Source: an uncultured bacterium (lineage in GTDB: Bacteria; Bacillota; Clostridia; Lachnospirales; Lachnospiraceae). From it: a DNA stretch of 64,000 nucleotides. Below are positions 8,450 through 14,645 of the stretch, piece after piece. Numbering within the stretch: position 1 is the stretch's first letter; the number at the start of each line of letters is the position of its first letter. The position numbers were made by a program, and so were the translations under genes. The notes beneath the pieces are model-generated. The model was not told where the DNA came from and searched no databases. It saw only the letters and a list, made by a program, of their open reading frames with translations. The DNA lies in assembly GCA_905215155.1 (NCBI GenBank), contig CAJMPJ010000005.1, forward strand, positions 58,700 through 122,699. The letters are read 5' to 3'.

Positions 8450-8590
8450 CTACTTTTTAATCATCTTTAACTCTGGCGGCATTTTGGGCTGATGATAAAT
8501 ATACATACACCTGCTTTCTGATGACAGTTCAACCGATTTTCTTGCTACTGTTTCCATGAGTTTCGCAAAATTAATCTTTCCACTCTTCAT
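8450..8590 (-). CDS. agrD: AgrD-type cyclic lactone autoinducer peptide precursor
   Basis: A 46-codon gene with ATG at 8588-8590, TAG at 8450-8452, and ribosome site TTGGAGGTAATAAGA. The precursor has the three parts of clostridial AgrD. Residues 1-22 are an amphipathic leader (KINFAKLMETVARKSVEL). The core is SRCMYIY, with Cys28. The C-terminal recognition tail is HQPKMPPEL then KMIKK. The Cys-x4-HQP-x-x-P-x-EL pattern is the one seen in AgrD of many Lachnospiraceae. By analogy, AgrB would cut after Tyr32, giving a five-residue thiolactone ring (Cys-Met-Tyr-Ile-Tyr) with a short tail. The strand is opposite to agrA-agrC-agrB, and agrD lies about 2.9 kb from agrB. Ring size and cleavage site are inferred. 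Confidence 0.85.
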   Translation of the reverse strand: MKSGKINFAKLMETVARKSVELSSESRCMYIYHQPKMPPELKMIKK

Positions 8591-8655
8591 TCTTATTACC
8601 TCCAATATTTTATTTTTTAAAGATGAGCATATTATAGTCGCAAAACAGTCAAGCT

Positions 8656-8684
8656 ATTATACCATGTAAAAAAAACGATACTGT
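8656..8684 (-). promoter_or_regulatory. Candidate agrD promoter, possibly activator-dependent
   Basis: Minus strand: TATAAT at 8656-8661, with no standard -35 box; ACAGTA stands at the -35 position (8679-8684), and a related ACAGG lies 17 bp further upstream. LytTR regulators such as AgrA bind repeats containing an ACAGT/ACNGTT core, so the agrA product could act here. A second TATAAT (8631-8636) is closer to the gene. Evidence is limited to these matches. Confidence 0.35.
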
Positions 8685-8738
8685 TCGTAACTTTTACCTG
8701 TATCCATAAAAAACGTAGCAGCCGGAGTTTTTTTTATA

Positions 8739-9044
8739 TTATTTTCTTCGGCTTGCCTCCTTGTCTTTCACAAAAATCAAAATCAGCAGCAAGATCAGGC
8801 AAAGCAATAAATTAACCAAATAGATCAACGAAATCATACTTTCTTTTAATAGCACATTGGAACTTTCGATCTGTACCTCATTCCACTCGATATAATTTGA
8901 AATAGCCATTGTTGTGACCAGGTTTATGTAATATATTTTTTTATTGGTTTTTGGGTGAAAACTTTTGCGCAGAATTAAGACAAACAAATTTACAATCAGA
9001 AACAGCAAACAAATCCCAATAATTAAAACGAAATAATGATTCAC
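8739..9044 (-). CDS. Small two-helix membrane protein in the agr cluster
   Basis: A 101-residue protein of unknown function. The start is set at GTG 9044 because GGAGGT lies seven bases upstream of it, inside the longer frame that opens with ATG at 9059. The first hydrophobic helix is about residues 3-25 (YFVLIIGICLLFLIVNLFV). A polar 40-residue stretch follows (HPKTNKKIYYINL, then NYIEWNEVQIESSN), then a second long helix (about 70-93, LIYLVNLLLCLILLLILIFV) and a charged end (KDKEASRRK). It lies between agrD (148 bp downstream, same strand) and the divergent agrA. It might be co-transcribed with agrD and might handle or modulate the peptide signal. That is inference from position; no family was recognised. 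Confidence 0.6.
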   Translation of the reverse strand: MNHYFVLIIGICLLFLIVNLFVLILRKSFHPKTNKKIYYINLVTTMAISNYIEWNEVQIESSNVLLKESMISLIYLVNLLLCLILLLILIFVKDKEASRRK

Positions 9045-9205
9045 CTTTTTTACCTCCATATTGATTCAAACGTTTTCAAAACAATAAGAAAGTATTATAT
9101 TTTTATTCCTTAAAATTCATCTTGTAGAAAATCCGGTACTCCTGGTAATTTTTAAGACTGACCGGTCGATAAAAATTTATTTAAGCAGAATATCTTCTCT
9201 TATTC

Positions 9206-9235
9206 TTTAAAAAAGTTGCAAAAGTACGATATAAT
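9206..9235 (+). promoter_or_regulatory. Candidate promoter of agrA-agrC-agrB
   Basis: TATAAT at 9230-9235 with a weak -35 (TTTAAA, 9206-9211, 18-bp spacer). The leader to agrA is about 105 nt. The shared 300-bp region between the divergent small membrane protein and agrA (9045-9345) also holds a perfect GACCGGTC palindrome near 9160-9170 and, for the minus strand, a TATAAT at 9093-9098. No clear pair of LytTR boxes was found. Confidence 0.4.
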
Positions 9236-9345
9236 ATGTAGTATATTCTTATATTTGTAACAGAAAATGAAATCGTATTTTACATAAATAATACCATTTA
9301 CACGCGTTGATAAACCAATTGAATATACATAAAGGAAGTGCATCC

Positions 9346-10083
9346 ATGTTAAGAATAGCAATTTGTGATGATGACGTTCTTTTTACAGGAATGTTAGAAA
9401 AACTTTTAAGAAAGGAAGCCCTGGCCAATGGGATCGACATTGAAATTGATGTGTTTTTTGACGGATCCATGTTAGAAAAATATGTATGCCAGGGAAATTT
9501 ATACGACTTAATCTATTTAGACATCGAGATGGAACAGGAAAATGGCATTGAGGCAGCCCGTCACATCAGAGAAATAGATAAGTCCGTACTACTGATCTAT
9601 ATTTCCGGATACGAACAGTATTTAAAAGAATTATTTGAGGTAGAACCTTTCCGTTTTCTTTCTAAACCTTTGGAAAATGATAAATTATCCCGTTATTTTC
9701 AGGACGCCTGCAAGCGAATTGGTGAAAACAATGCTTACTATCAATTTAATTTTAACAAAGAGATCCGAAAAGTGGCTTTAAAGGATGTGATTTATTTTGA
9801 AAGCCGGAACCGAATCATACATATCTATCTCAGCAACGATGAAATAGAATCCTTTTATGGAAAACTCAATGATGTGGAAAAAGAACTGAATGAAAAAAAC
9901 CAGCGTTTTCTGCGTATCCACCAGTCCTATCTGGTGAATTATGATTACGTTCGGAAAATGAATTTTTCAAATCTTGAGATCGAGTGCAACGGGAAATTAA
10001 CAACATTACAGATAAGCGAGGACCGGCAGAAAAAAATCAGAATGCAGTTATGTGAATTGGCCAGCAGAAAGGCAGGGATCTAA
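9346..10083 (+). CDS. agrA: LytTR response regulator, AgrA type
   Basis: A 245-residue regulator starting at MLRIAICDDD, after AAGGAAGTGCATCC. The N-terminal receiver domain (about 1-120) has the acidic pocket Asp8-Asp9-Asp10, phospho-acceptor Asp59 (IYLDIEME) and conserved Lys107 (FLSKP). The C-terminal LytTR DNA-binding domain (about 140-240) shows VIYFESRNRIIHIY, FLRIHQSYLVNYDYV and the final basic strand. AgrA proteins take phosphate from AgrC when the autoinducer is present and switch on target promoters, usually including agr itself. Five bases separate it from agrC, so the genes are translationally close. It is the output of the peptide-sensing circuit here. Confidence 0.9.
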   Translation: MLRIAICDDDVLFTGMLEKLLRKEALANGIDIEIDVFFDGSMLEKYVCQGNLYDLIYLDIEMEQENGIEAARHIREIDKSVLLIYISGYEQYLKELFEVEPFRFLSKPLENDKLSRYFQDACKRIGENNAYYQFNFNKEIRKVALKDVIYFESRNRIIHIYLSNDEIESFYGKLNDVEKELNEKNQRFLRIHQSYLVNYDYVRKMNFSNLEIECNGKLTTLQISEDRQKKIRMQLCELASRKAGI

Positions 10084-10087
10084 TAGC

Positions 10088-11386
10088 ATGGATATTATTT
10101 CAACCAAAGTCAGCAGTCTATTTATTTCACTTTTTTATATTCTGGTCATGCGAAAGTGTATCAATGCATTTTTTAACCCTTCGCCCAGGAAAATTTCCTT
10201 ATATGCCATATGGGGGTTCTATTATCTCTTTCAAGTTTACTTAAACGTTGGACATTTTATTTCACCAGTAATCACCTTGTTTTTGAATATGTTTTTTGTG
10301 TTCCTGATCACCAGCATCTCCCACGCAGAAAGCCTTAATAAATGCGCCATTTTTTCGTTCTTAATCTGTGCCATCTGGATGTTGGTAGAAATAATTGTAC
10401 ATATGATTTTCAGTATGCTCCATATGGAGGACCCAACGGGTTTTTCCGGGGCCATTATTACAAAGATCCTTATGCTGGTGTTTGCGATCTTTACTGGTAC
10501 TTATCTCCAGCCAAAAAGTTTTACCGATATTTCCCTCCGCTATATGTTGATCCTGCTGACCGTACCTGCCGGAAGTATTTATATCATGCATAACATTTTT
10601 GTCATCAGCAATCAGTCTTCGGACGAGTTGCTGTTTTCATTTATTGCAGGAATTTTGCTGCTTTTTATTAATTATGTAATTTTTGAGGCCTTTGAATCAT
10701 TGGCAGAAAATTCGGAATACCAAAAAAAGACGCTGCTCTATGAACAACAGTTAAATCTTTGCAGCCAACAGGAAAAAGAGCGGGAAATCCAGAATACCGA
10801 AATAAGAATGCTGCGCCATGATATGAAACAGCATTTGATAACCATCTTAGGAATGATAAATGCCAGCCAGCAGGTAAATGCCACAGCCTATATCACCGCT
10901 CTCCTGGAAAAGACGACGGCCAGAAAAATTTACGAAATCTCCCGCAGCGGCAACATCGTGGTGGATTCTCTCGTAAATTATAAATGTTCCCTTGCACAGA
11001 AAGAAAGCATTGAATTCACTGCCAATATTTTTATTCCACCAATCTTACCGTTTCAAAATGGAACTCTGACCATCATTCTCGGCAACCTTTTGGAAAATGC
11101 GCTGGAGGCCTGCCGCCAGAAAAGGAATGGAAAACGCTTCATTGAATTACAGATGTCCTATCAAAAAGACATATTGTCCATTGTAGTTTGGAATACCTTT
11201 GAAGGCGAACGCTATTCCGATGGACAGAAGCATTTTAAAACCACCAAAGCAAATCCCTCCAAACATGGATTAGGCATTCTTTCCATCGAACAGGCGGTTG
11301 CAACCTATAACGGAGAGCTGCTTACGGAAACACACGGAGAAATCTTTAAAGCAGTCGTTATTTTATATGAAGGAAAGGAAAAATAA
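10088..11386 (+). CDS. agrC: Peptide-sensing histidine kinase, AgrC type (GHKL ATPase)
   Basis: A 432-residue membrane kinase starting just after the agrA stop. About six membrane helices fill residues 1-205 and form the autoinducer sensor. A coiled-coil linker follows (EYQKKTLLYEQQLNLCSQQ). The phospho-acceptor region is LRHDMKQHLITILGMI, with His244. A GHKL-type ATPase ends the protein: N box GNLLENALEACRQ, then KHGLGILSIEQA as G box. This is the domain order of AgrC and related quorum-sensing kinases, which lack the classical HisKA helix pair. It is expected to sense the cyclic peptide made from AgrD by AgrB and phosphorylate AgrA. The gene is 80 bp ahead of agrB on the same strand. Confidence 0.9.
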   Translation: MDIISTKVSSLFISLFYILVMRKCINAFFNPSPRKISLYAIWGFYYLFQVYLNVGHFISPVITLFLNMFFVFLITSISHAESLNKCAIFSFLICAIWMLVEIIVHMIFSMLHMEDPTGFSGAIITKILMLVFAIFTGTYLQPKSFTDISLRYMLILLTVPAGSIYIMHNIFVISNQSSDELLFSFIAGILLLFINYVIFEAFESLAENSEYQKKTLLYEQQLNLCSQQEKEREIQNTEIRMLRHDMKQHLITILGMINASQQVNATAYITALLEKTTARKIYEISRSGNIVVDSLVNYKCSLAQKESIEFTANIFIPPILPFQNGTLTIILGNLLENALEACRQKRNGKRFIELQMSYQKDILSIVVWNTFEGERYSDGQKHFKTTKANPSKHGLGILSIEQAVATYNGELLTETHGEIFKAVVILYEGKEK

Positions 11387-11465
11387 CAAGCAAAGCAGTA
11401 TTTTCAACATCCCATTTTTGTTAGAACATTAATGCGGTATACTACCCGTTTAGGAGGGTGAATCT

Positions 11466-12035
11466 ATGGAACGATTATCAATTGTATTTACAAATTACAT
11501 CATGCAGAAAAAGGTCATCTCAAAGGAAAATTATGAGGCTTACCAGTATGGGTTTCAGACGTTTCTGGAGCTGGTACTTAATTTAATCTGCAGCATCTGT
11601 ATTGCAGTTTTCTTACATATGGAATTGGAATGCCTGTTGTTCTTTTTATTTTTCATACCGCTCCGCTCCTATAATGGAGGATTGCATTTAAAATCCTACT
11701 ACTCCTGTTTGATTTTTTCTTGTATGACCATGACCTTTATTTTATTGATCGTGAAATATTTTTATATTCCCGCTCCGATATCTTTTTGCCTGTATGTAAT
11801 TTTACTTCTATTCATCAAATTTACTGGCGCAGTCAATCATCCCAACCGGCCTGTCACCGAAGAAGAAAATGCAAAGTTTATGAGAAAAACAAATAAAACG
11901 CTTCTGTTTAGCCTTATATTTGCTTTATGCTTTTTCCTATTTCATCTGGAAAAATATCTTCTGTTAGAAACTCTCATATTCTTTCTGGTTTTTTGTACTT
12001 TGGTGATCTCCAAATGGAAATCAGTTCATTTATAA
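11466..12035 (+). CDS. agrB: Accessory gene regulator B, AgrD-processing membrane peptidase
   Basis: A 189-residue integral membrane protein behind AGGAGGGTGAATCT. AgrB is a membrane cysteine protease that cuts the AgrD C-terminal tail and forms the thiolactone ring. Catalytic His74 and Cys81 are visible in PLRSYNGGLHLKSYYSC, with the family spacing of seven residues. The Pro-containing acidic loop NHPNRPVTEEEN and four to six hydrophobic helices also match. The length is typical of clostridial AgrB. No AgrD with a Cys core follows it directly, unlike the usual agrBD arrangement; the recognisable agrD lies at 8450-8590 on the other strand. A weak internal promoter (TTTTTG-17 bp-TATACT, just before the gene) may add to the agrA promoter. 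Confidence 0.93.
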   Translation: MERLSIVFTNYIMQKKVISKENYEAYQYGFQTFLELVLNLICSICIAVFLHMELECLLFFLFFIPLRSYNGGLHLKSYYSCLIFSCMTMTFILLIVKYFYIPAPISFCLYVILLLFIKFTGAVNHPNRPVTEEENAKFMRKTNKTLLFSLIFALCFFLFHLEKYLLLETLIFFLVFCTLVISKWKSVHL

Positions 12036-12112
12036 TCAGCCACATGGAAACTAGTAACGCAAATATTGTTTTATTTGGAAATTTCATTCCTATTTCTGCG
12101 GAAAATTTATAA
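12014..12112 (+). CDS. Doubtful short peptide gene overlapping the end of agrB
   Basis: A 32-codon frame, +1 to agrB, starting at ATG 12014 behind a weak GGTGAT. The peptide ends SNANIVLFGNFIPISAENL. It has no Cys. The position (overlapping the agrB 3' end) and the ending (Pro followed by a Glu-Asn-Leu tail) recall AgrD, and the Ser-x-x-x-Ile-x-x-Phe-Gly stretch recalls the serine-lactone peptide encoded with fsrB in Enterococcus. The weak ribosome site and small size mean it may be chance. Confidence 0.2.
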   Translation: MEISSFIISHMETSNANIVLFGNFIPISAENL

Positions 12113-12190
12113 ATAATATAATCAGTGCTGGCGCTACTAAAATCATAAAAATGTAGCTAGCTTTTTTATATATACCTAAAAGACAGGGAA

Positions 12191-12439
12191 ATGCATTATC
12201 TCTCATTTTATCAGGCAGAAAACCGCTTTGGAGGTAAATCGAACTATACTCCTAAGCGGGGGGATATCTTCATAAATAAATCAAATGGAGCAGCCCATGT
12301 AGGCATTGTAACTGGCTATGACCCTTCTACAAAAATGTTTTCTACAATTAAAGGAAATACCTCTGATGATACGGTCAAAGAACTTTCAAGATCAATTACA
12401 GCTTCCGGCTTAACAGGTTTTGGAATCAACGCTCCATAA
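12191..12439 (+). pseudogene. C-terminal fragment of a CHAP/NlpC-like cell-wall amidase
   Basis: An 82-codon frame that matches only the second half of a CHAP-type peptidase: FYQAENRFGGKSNYTPKRGDIFI, then AAHVGIVTGYD with the catalytic His, and ending GFGINAP. In intact relatives a catalytic Cys lies some 30-40 residues before RFGG, with a signal peptide before that. Here the upstream frame is closed by TAG at 12158 and no Cys-containing N-terminal half is found before agrB. It is therefore most likely a decayed remnant without activity. It ends just before a strong terminator, probably the original one of the gene. Confidence 0.7.
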
Positions 12440-12449
12440 AAGCGAGTAA

Positions 12450-12496
12450 GGAGCTGCCGCACTAGATAATTAAATCTGTGCACAGCTCCCTTTTTT
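12450..12496 (+). terminator. Strong terminator after the amidase fragment
   Basis: Stem GGAGCTG / CAGCTCC (12450-12456 and 12483-12489), with an inner GCAC-AGAT / ATCT-GTGC extension, then CTTTTTT (12490-12496). It probably also ends the agr transcript. It faces the oppositely oriented lipoprotein gene, which stops at 12521. Confidence 0.8.
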
Positions 12497-12520
12497 GTTC
12501 ATATAAATGCTGTCTGGAAT

Positions 12521-13396
12521 TTACTTGTAAGTATCCAAACCGGATAACAGCTTTAAATTCGCCTGCTCATTTTTATTAAATAAACTATCCTTAAAGTTTT
12601 CTGGTGAAACTGATGGTTCGTACCATATTTGCCCTTTAAAATAATTATTTAGATCCTCACTCTTAAATATATATCCATGTCTTGCATAAATCTCATTTTT
12701 AGCCAGATGAATGATTAATGGAGGAACTTGGTCAAAATCCTGCTTTTGGTAAATCTTCATATCAGTATAATACAAAGGTTCTACAAGGGAAGAGATATCT
12801 GTTACTTCTCTCACATTTTCCAAATATTCCTCTACTTCAGAATAGAAAGAACACTTCTCACGGTATTGCTTTCGTTCTTCGATTTCCTTCAGCATGTCAC
12901 TTTCGCTTTTTTCTGTTTCATTTTCCTTGGATTGTTTTAACTGGTATACGCCTGAAATTCCATAGCCAGACAAATTGGTATCCCTCATTTTATAATTCTG
13001 TACCTCTATTTGAATGGTATCATCGCGAAACGTGATATGAAGAATTCCGGAACCGCCCCAACCATCATCGTTATATTCATAGTTAAATTCATCGTTGTCT
13101 ATTTTACCAGTAATATTATCAATTTCTGCTATGCGATCACTGGTGCCTTGCTGTGTGAATAAATACCCGTTCAGATTATTTTTGTCGGTGATTTCAATGG
13201 AAAATTCTACACCCCCATTGGATATGACAGCGTTATGACTGAGACCATTCTCAGACCAAAGACCGGAATATCCCTCATAGTTTTCCGCTTCCGTTTGTAC
13301 TGTCTCAATGTCCGTTGATTTACGGGTAATGGTTTTCGCACATCCGCATAAGAGGAGACAACTGCAAACAATTATTATTAAAGTTTTATTTTTCAT
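12521..13396 (-). CDS. YARHG-domain lipoprotein
   Basis: A 291-residue secreted lipoprotein. The signal peptide MKNKTLIIIVCSCLLLCGC ends in a lipobox (LCGC), so Cys19 would be lipid-anchored outside the cell. Residues about 40-150 look like a beta-rich domain (YSGLWSENG, ITGKIDNDEFNYEYNDDGWGGSG). A charged coil follows (about 160-185), and the C-terminus carries a clear YARHG domain, LAKNEIYARHGYIFKSEDL, then YFKGQIWYEP, ending in FNKNEQANLKLL. YARHG domains are extracellular modules of unknown function found on cell-surface proteins of Firmicutes. The gene is monocistronic by its spacing, lies in the AT-rich accessory block, and ends against the terminator at 12450-12496. Confidence 0.85.
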   Translation of the reverse strand: MKNKTLIIIVCSCLLLCGCAKTITRKSTDIETVQTEAENYEGYSGLWSENGLSHNAVISNGGVEFSIEITDKNNLNGYLFTQQGTSDRIAEIDNITGKIDNDEFNYEYNDDGWGGSGILHITFRDDTIQIEVQNYKMRDTNLSGYGISGVYQLKQSKENETEKSESDMLKEIEERKQYREKCSFYSEVEEYLENVREVTDISSLVEPLYYTDMKIYQKQDFDQVPPLIIHLAKNEIYARHGYIFKSEDLNNYFKGQIWYEPSVSPENFKDSLFNKNEQANLKLLSGLDTYK

Positions 13397-13599
13397 AAAA
13401 ATTACCTTTCTGACAAAATACCTGTTTGTTAATTGTAAGCATTCTTCAAGAAATACGCTAGTGTATATGACGTTTGATATTACTACTAATTATATTGTAC
13501 CAAATTACTGGTGTGATGGATAGCTATGGCATATGTTTTCACGTGTAAATCGGTTCAAAAAACCGTCAAGAAATTTGCAACATTTTTTAATATATTAAT

Positions 13600-14355
13600 C
13601 TACCAGGTCAATTCCTCTAAATTCAGTTTGCTCAACGGCACAGCCGATTCTCCATCTCTTAATTCCAATGCTAATTCATCCTTATCTATAACCATCTTAA
13701 TTAAGGAAATTTTACTGCTCTCAGCCAAGTTCTCTATATGAAAAATTTTTTCAAATTCTTCATACGTGGTATTTTCTCCATTCAGGACTGACATGGCAGG
13801 CATATAGACATCATGAAACCCTGTAATGTAGTTTCCATCGCGATAGGTCAGACATACATATCCCGAACCATCTGAACCATTGCTCACAAGAGTCAGACAA
13901 TTATCCGTGTAATGGAGCTCATTTATGGAATACCAGCCTTTAGGCTCGTATAAATCAATTACTTTTTCCACCGTATTATTACGATAAGTAAAAATGCTTA
14001 ATGAAATGCGATCACCCAGTATCAGTTCAGGAACAGTATCATCATTAAAATCATGAATTCCTATGTAGAACCACAAATTTAATCCATTTTCTCCTCTTAA
14101 ATGGTAAGGGTCTGTTAGATAATATTTTGAATTAATCACAATGTTTTTGTATGCAGACTGCCAGCTGCCGTCTTGTTCTGATCCATTCATCCGGTTCTCT
14201 TCCTGCGTATTCTGTGCTGTAACCAGGCTGCTCTCTTGCTTTCCGGTTCTTTTATGATCTGTCTCATCCTGAATTCTGTCATCCGAATATTGACAACTAA
14301 TTATAAAACACGAAATCAATAACAGGAAAAGAAATAAACTCCAATTCTTATTCAT
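13600..14355 (-). CDS. Lipoprotein of unknown function
   Basis: A 251-residue protein starting at MNKNWSLFLF, after GGGAGGGGAAAC; a longer frame to 14424 lacks a site. The signal peptide ends in ISCQ, a lipobox variant, so it is probably lipid-anchored. A low-complexity polar linker (about 25-70) leads to a domain with DFNDDTVPELILGDR, a calcium-loop-like FG-GAP/VCBS motif often written DxNxDGxxEL. Tyr- and Asp-rich strands follow (SINELHYTDNCLTLVSNGSDGSGY). I recognise no named family beyond that. It stands alone between the YARHG lipoprotein and ppdK; the 200-bp gap before the YARHG gene holds no strong signal. A surface binding role is only a guess. Confidence 0.7.
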   Translation of the reverse strand: MNKNWSLFLFLLLISCFIISCQYSDDRIQDETDHKRTGKQESSLVTAQNTQEENRMNGSEQDGSWQSAYKNIVINSKYYLTDPYHLRGENGLNLWFYIGIHDFNDDTVPELILGDRISLSIFTYRNNTVEKVIDLYEPKGWYSINELHYTDNCLTLVSNGSDGSGYVCLTYRDGNYITGFHDVYMPAMSVLNGENTTYEEFEKIFHIENLAESSKISLIKMVIDKDELALELRDGESAVPLSKLNLEELTW

Positions 14356-14574
14356 GTTTCCCCTCCCACATACCAGGTATCTATGAATACCCTTTCCACT
14401 GATCAGTCTATGGCATCCTGGCAAGCAGCCTCCAGGTAGGAATCTTATTCTTACATACTTATGGCTATAGCTGTCTCATATTAATTATGGCATTTCCTGC
14501 TCTTGTAAATCCTGCCACGTAATTATATCGGATCTAAATGTAATAATTCCAGATTCTGCGGCTTTCCTCCCATC

Positions 14575-14603
14575 AAAAAAGGAAGCTCTTCGCTTCCTTT
14601 TTT
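14575..14603 (-). terminator. Terminator of ppdK, usable in both directions
   Basis: A perfect 12-bp stem AAAAAAGGAAGC / GCTTCCTTTTTT (14575-14586 and 14592-14603) with a 5-base loop. It has T runs on both strands and lies 43 bp past the ppdK stop. Confidence 0.88.
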
Positions 14604-14645
14604 GAATGATATGGATTTGCTCTGAATCTAAAAAAGTGGTTTTCC

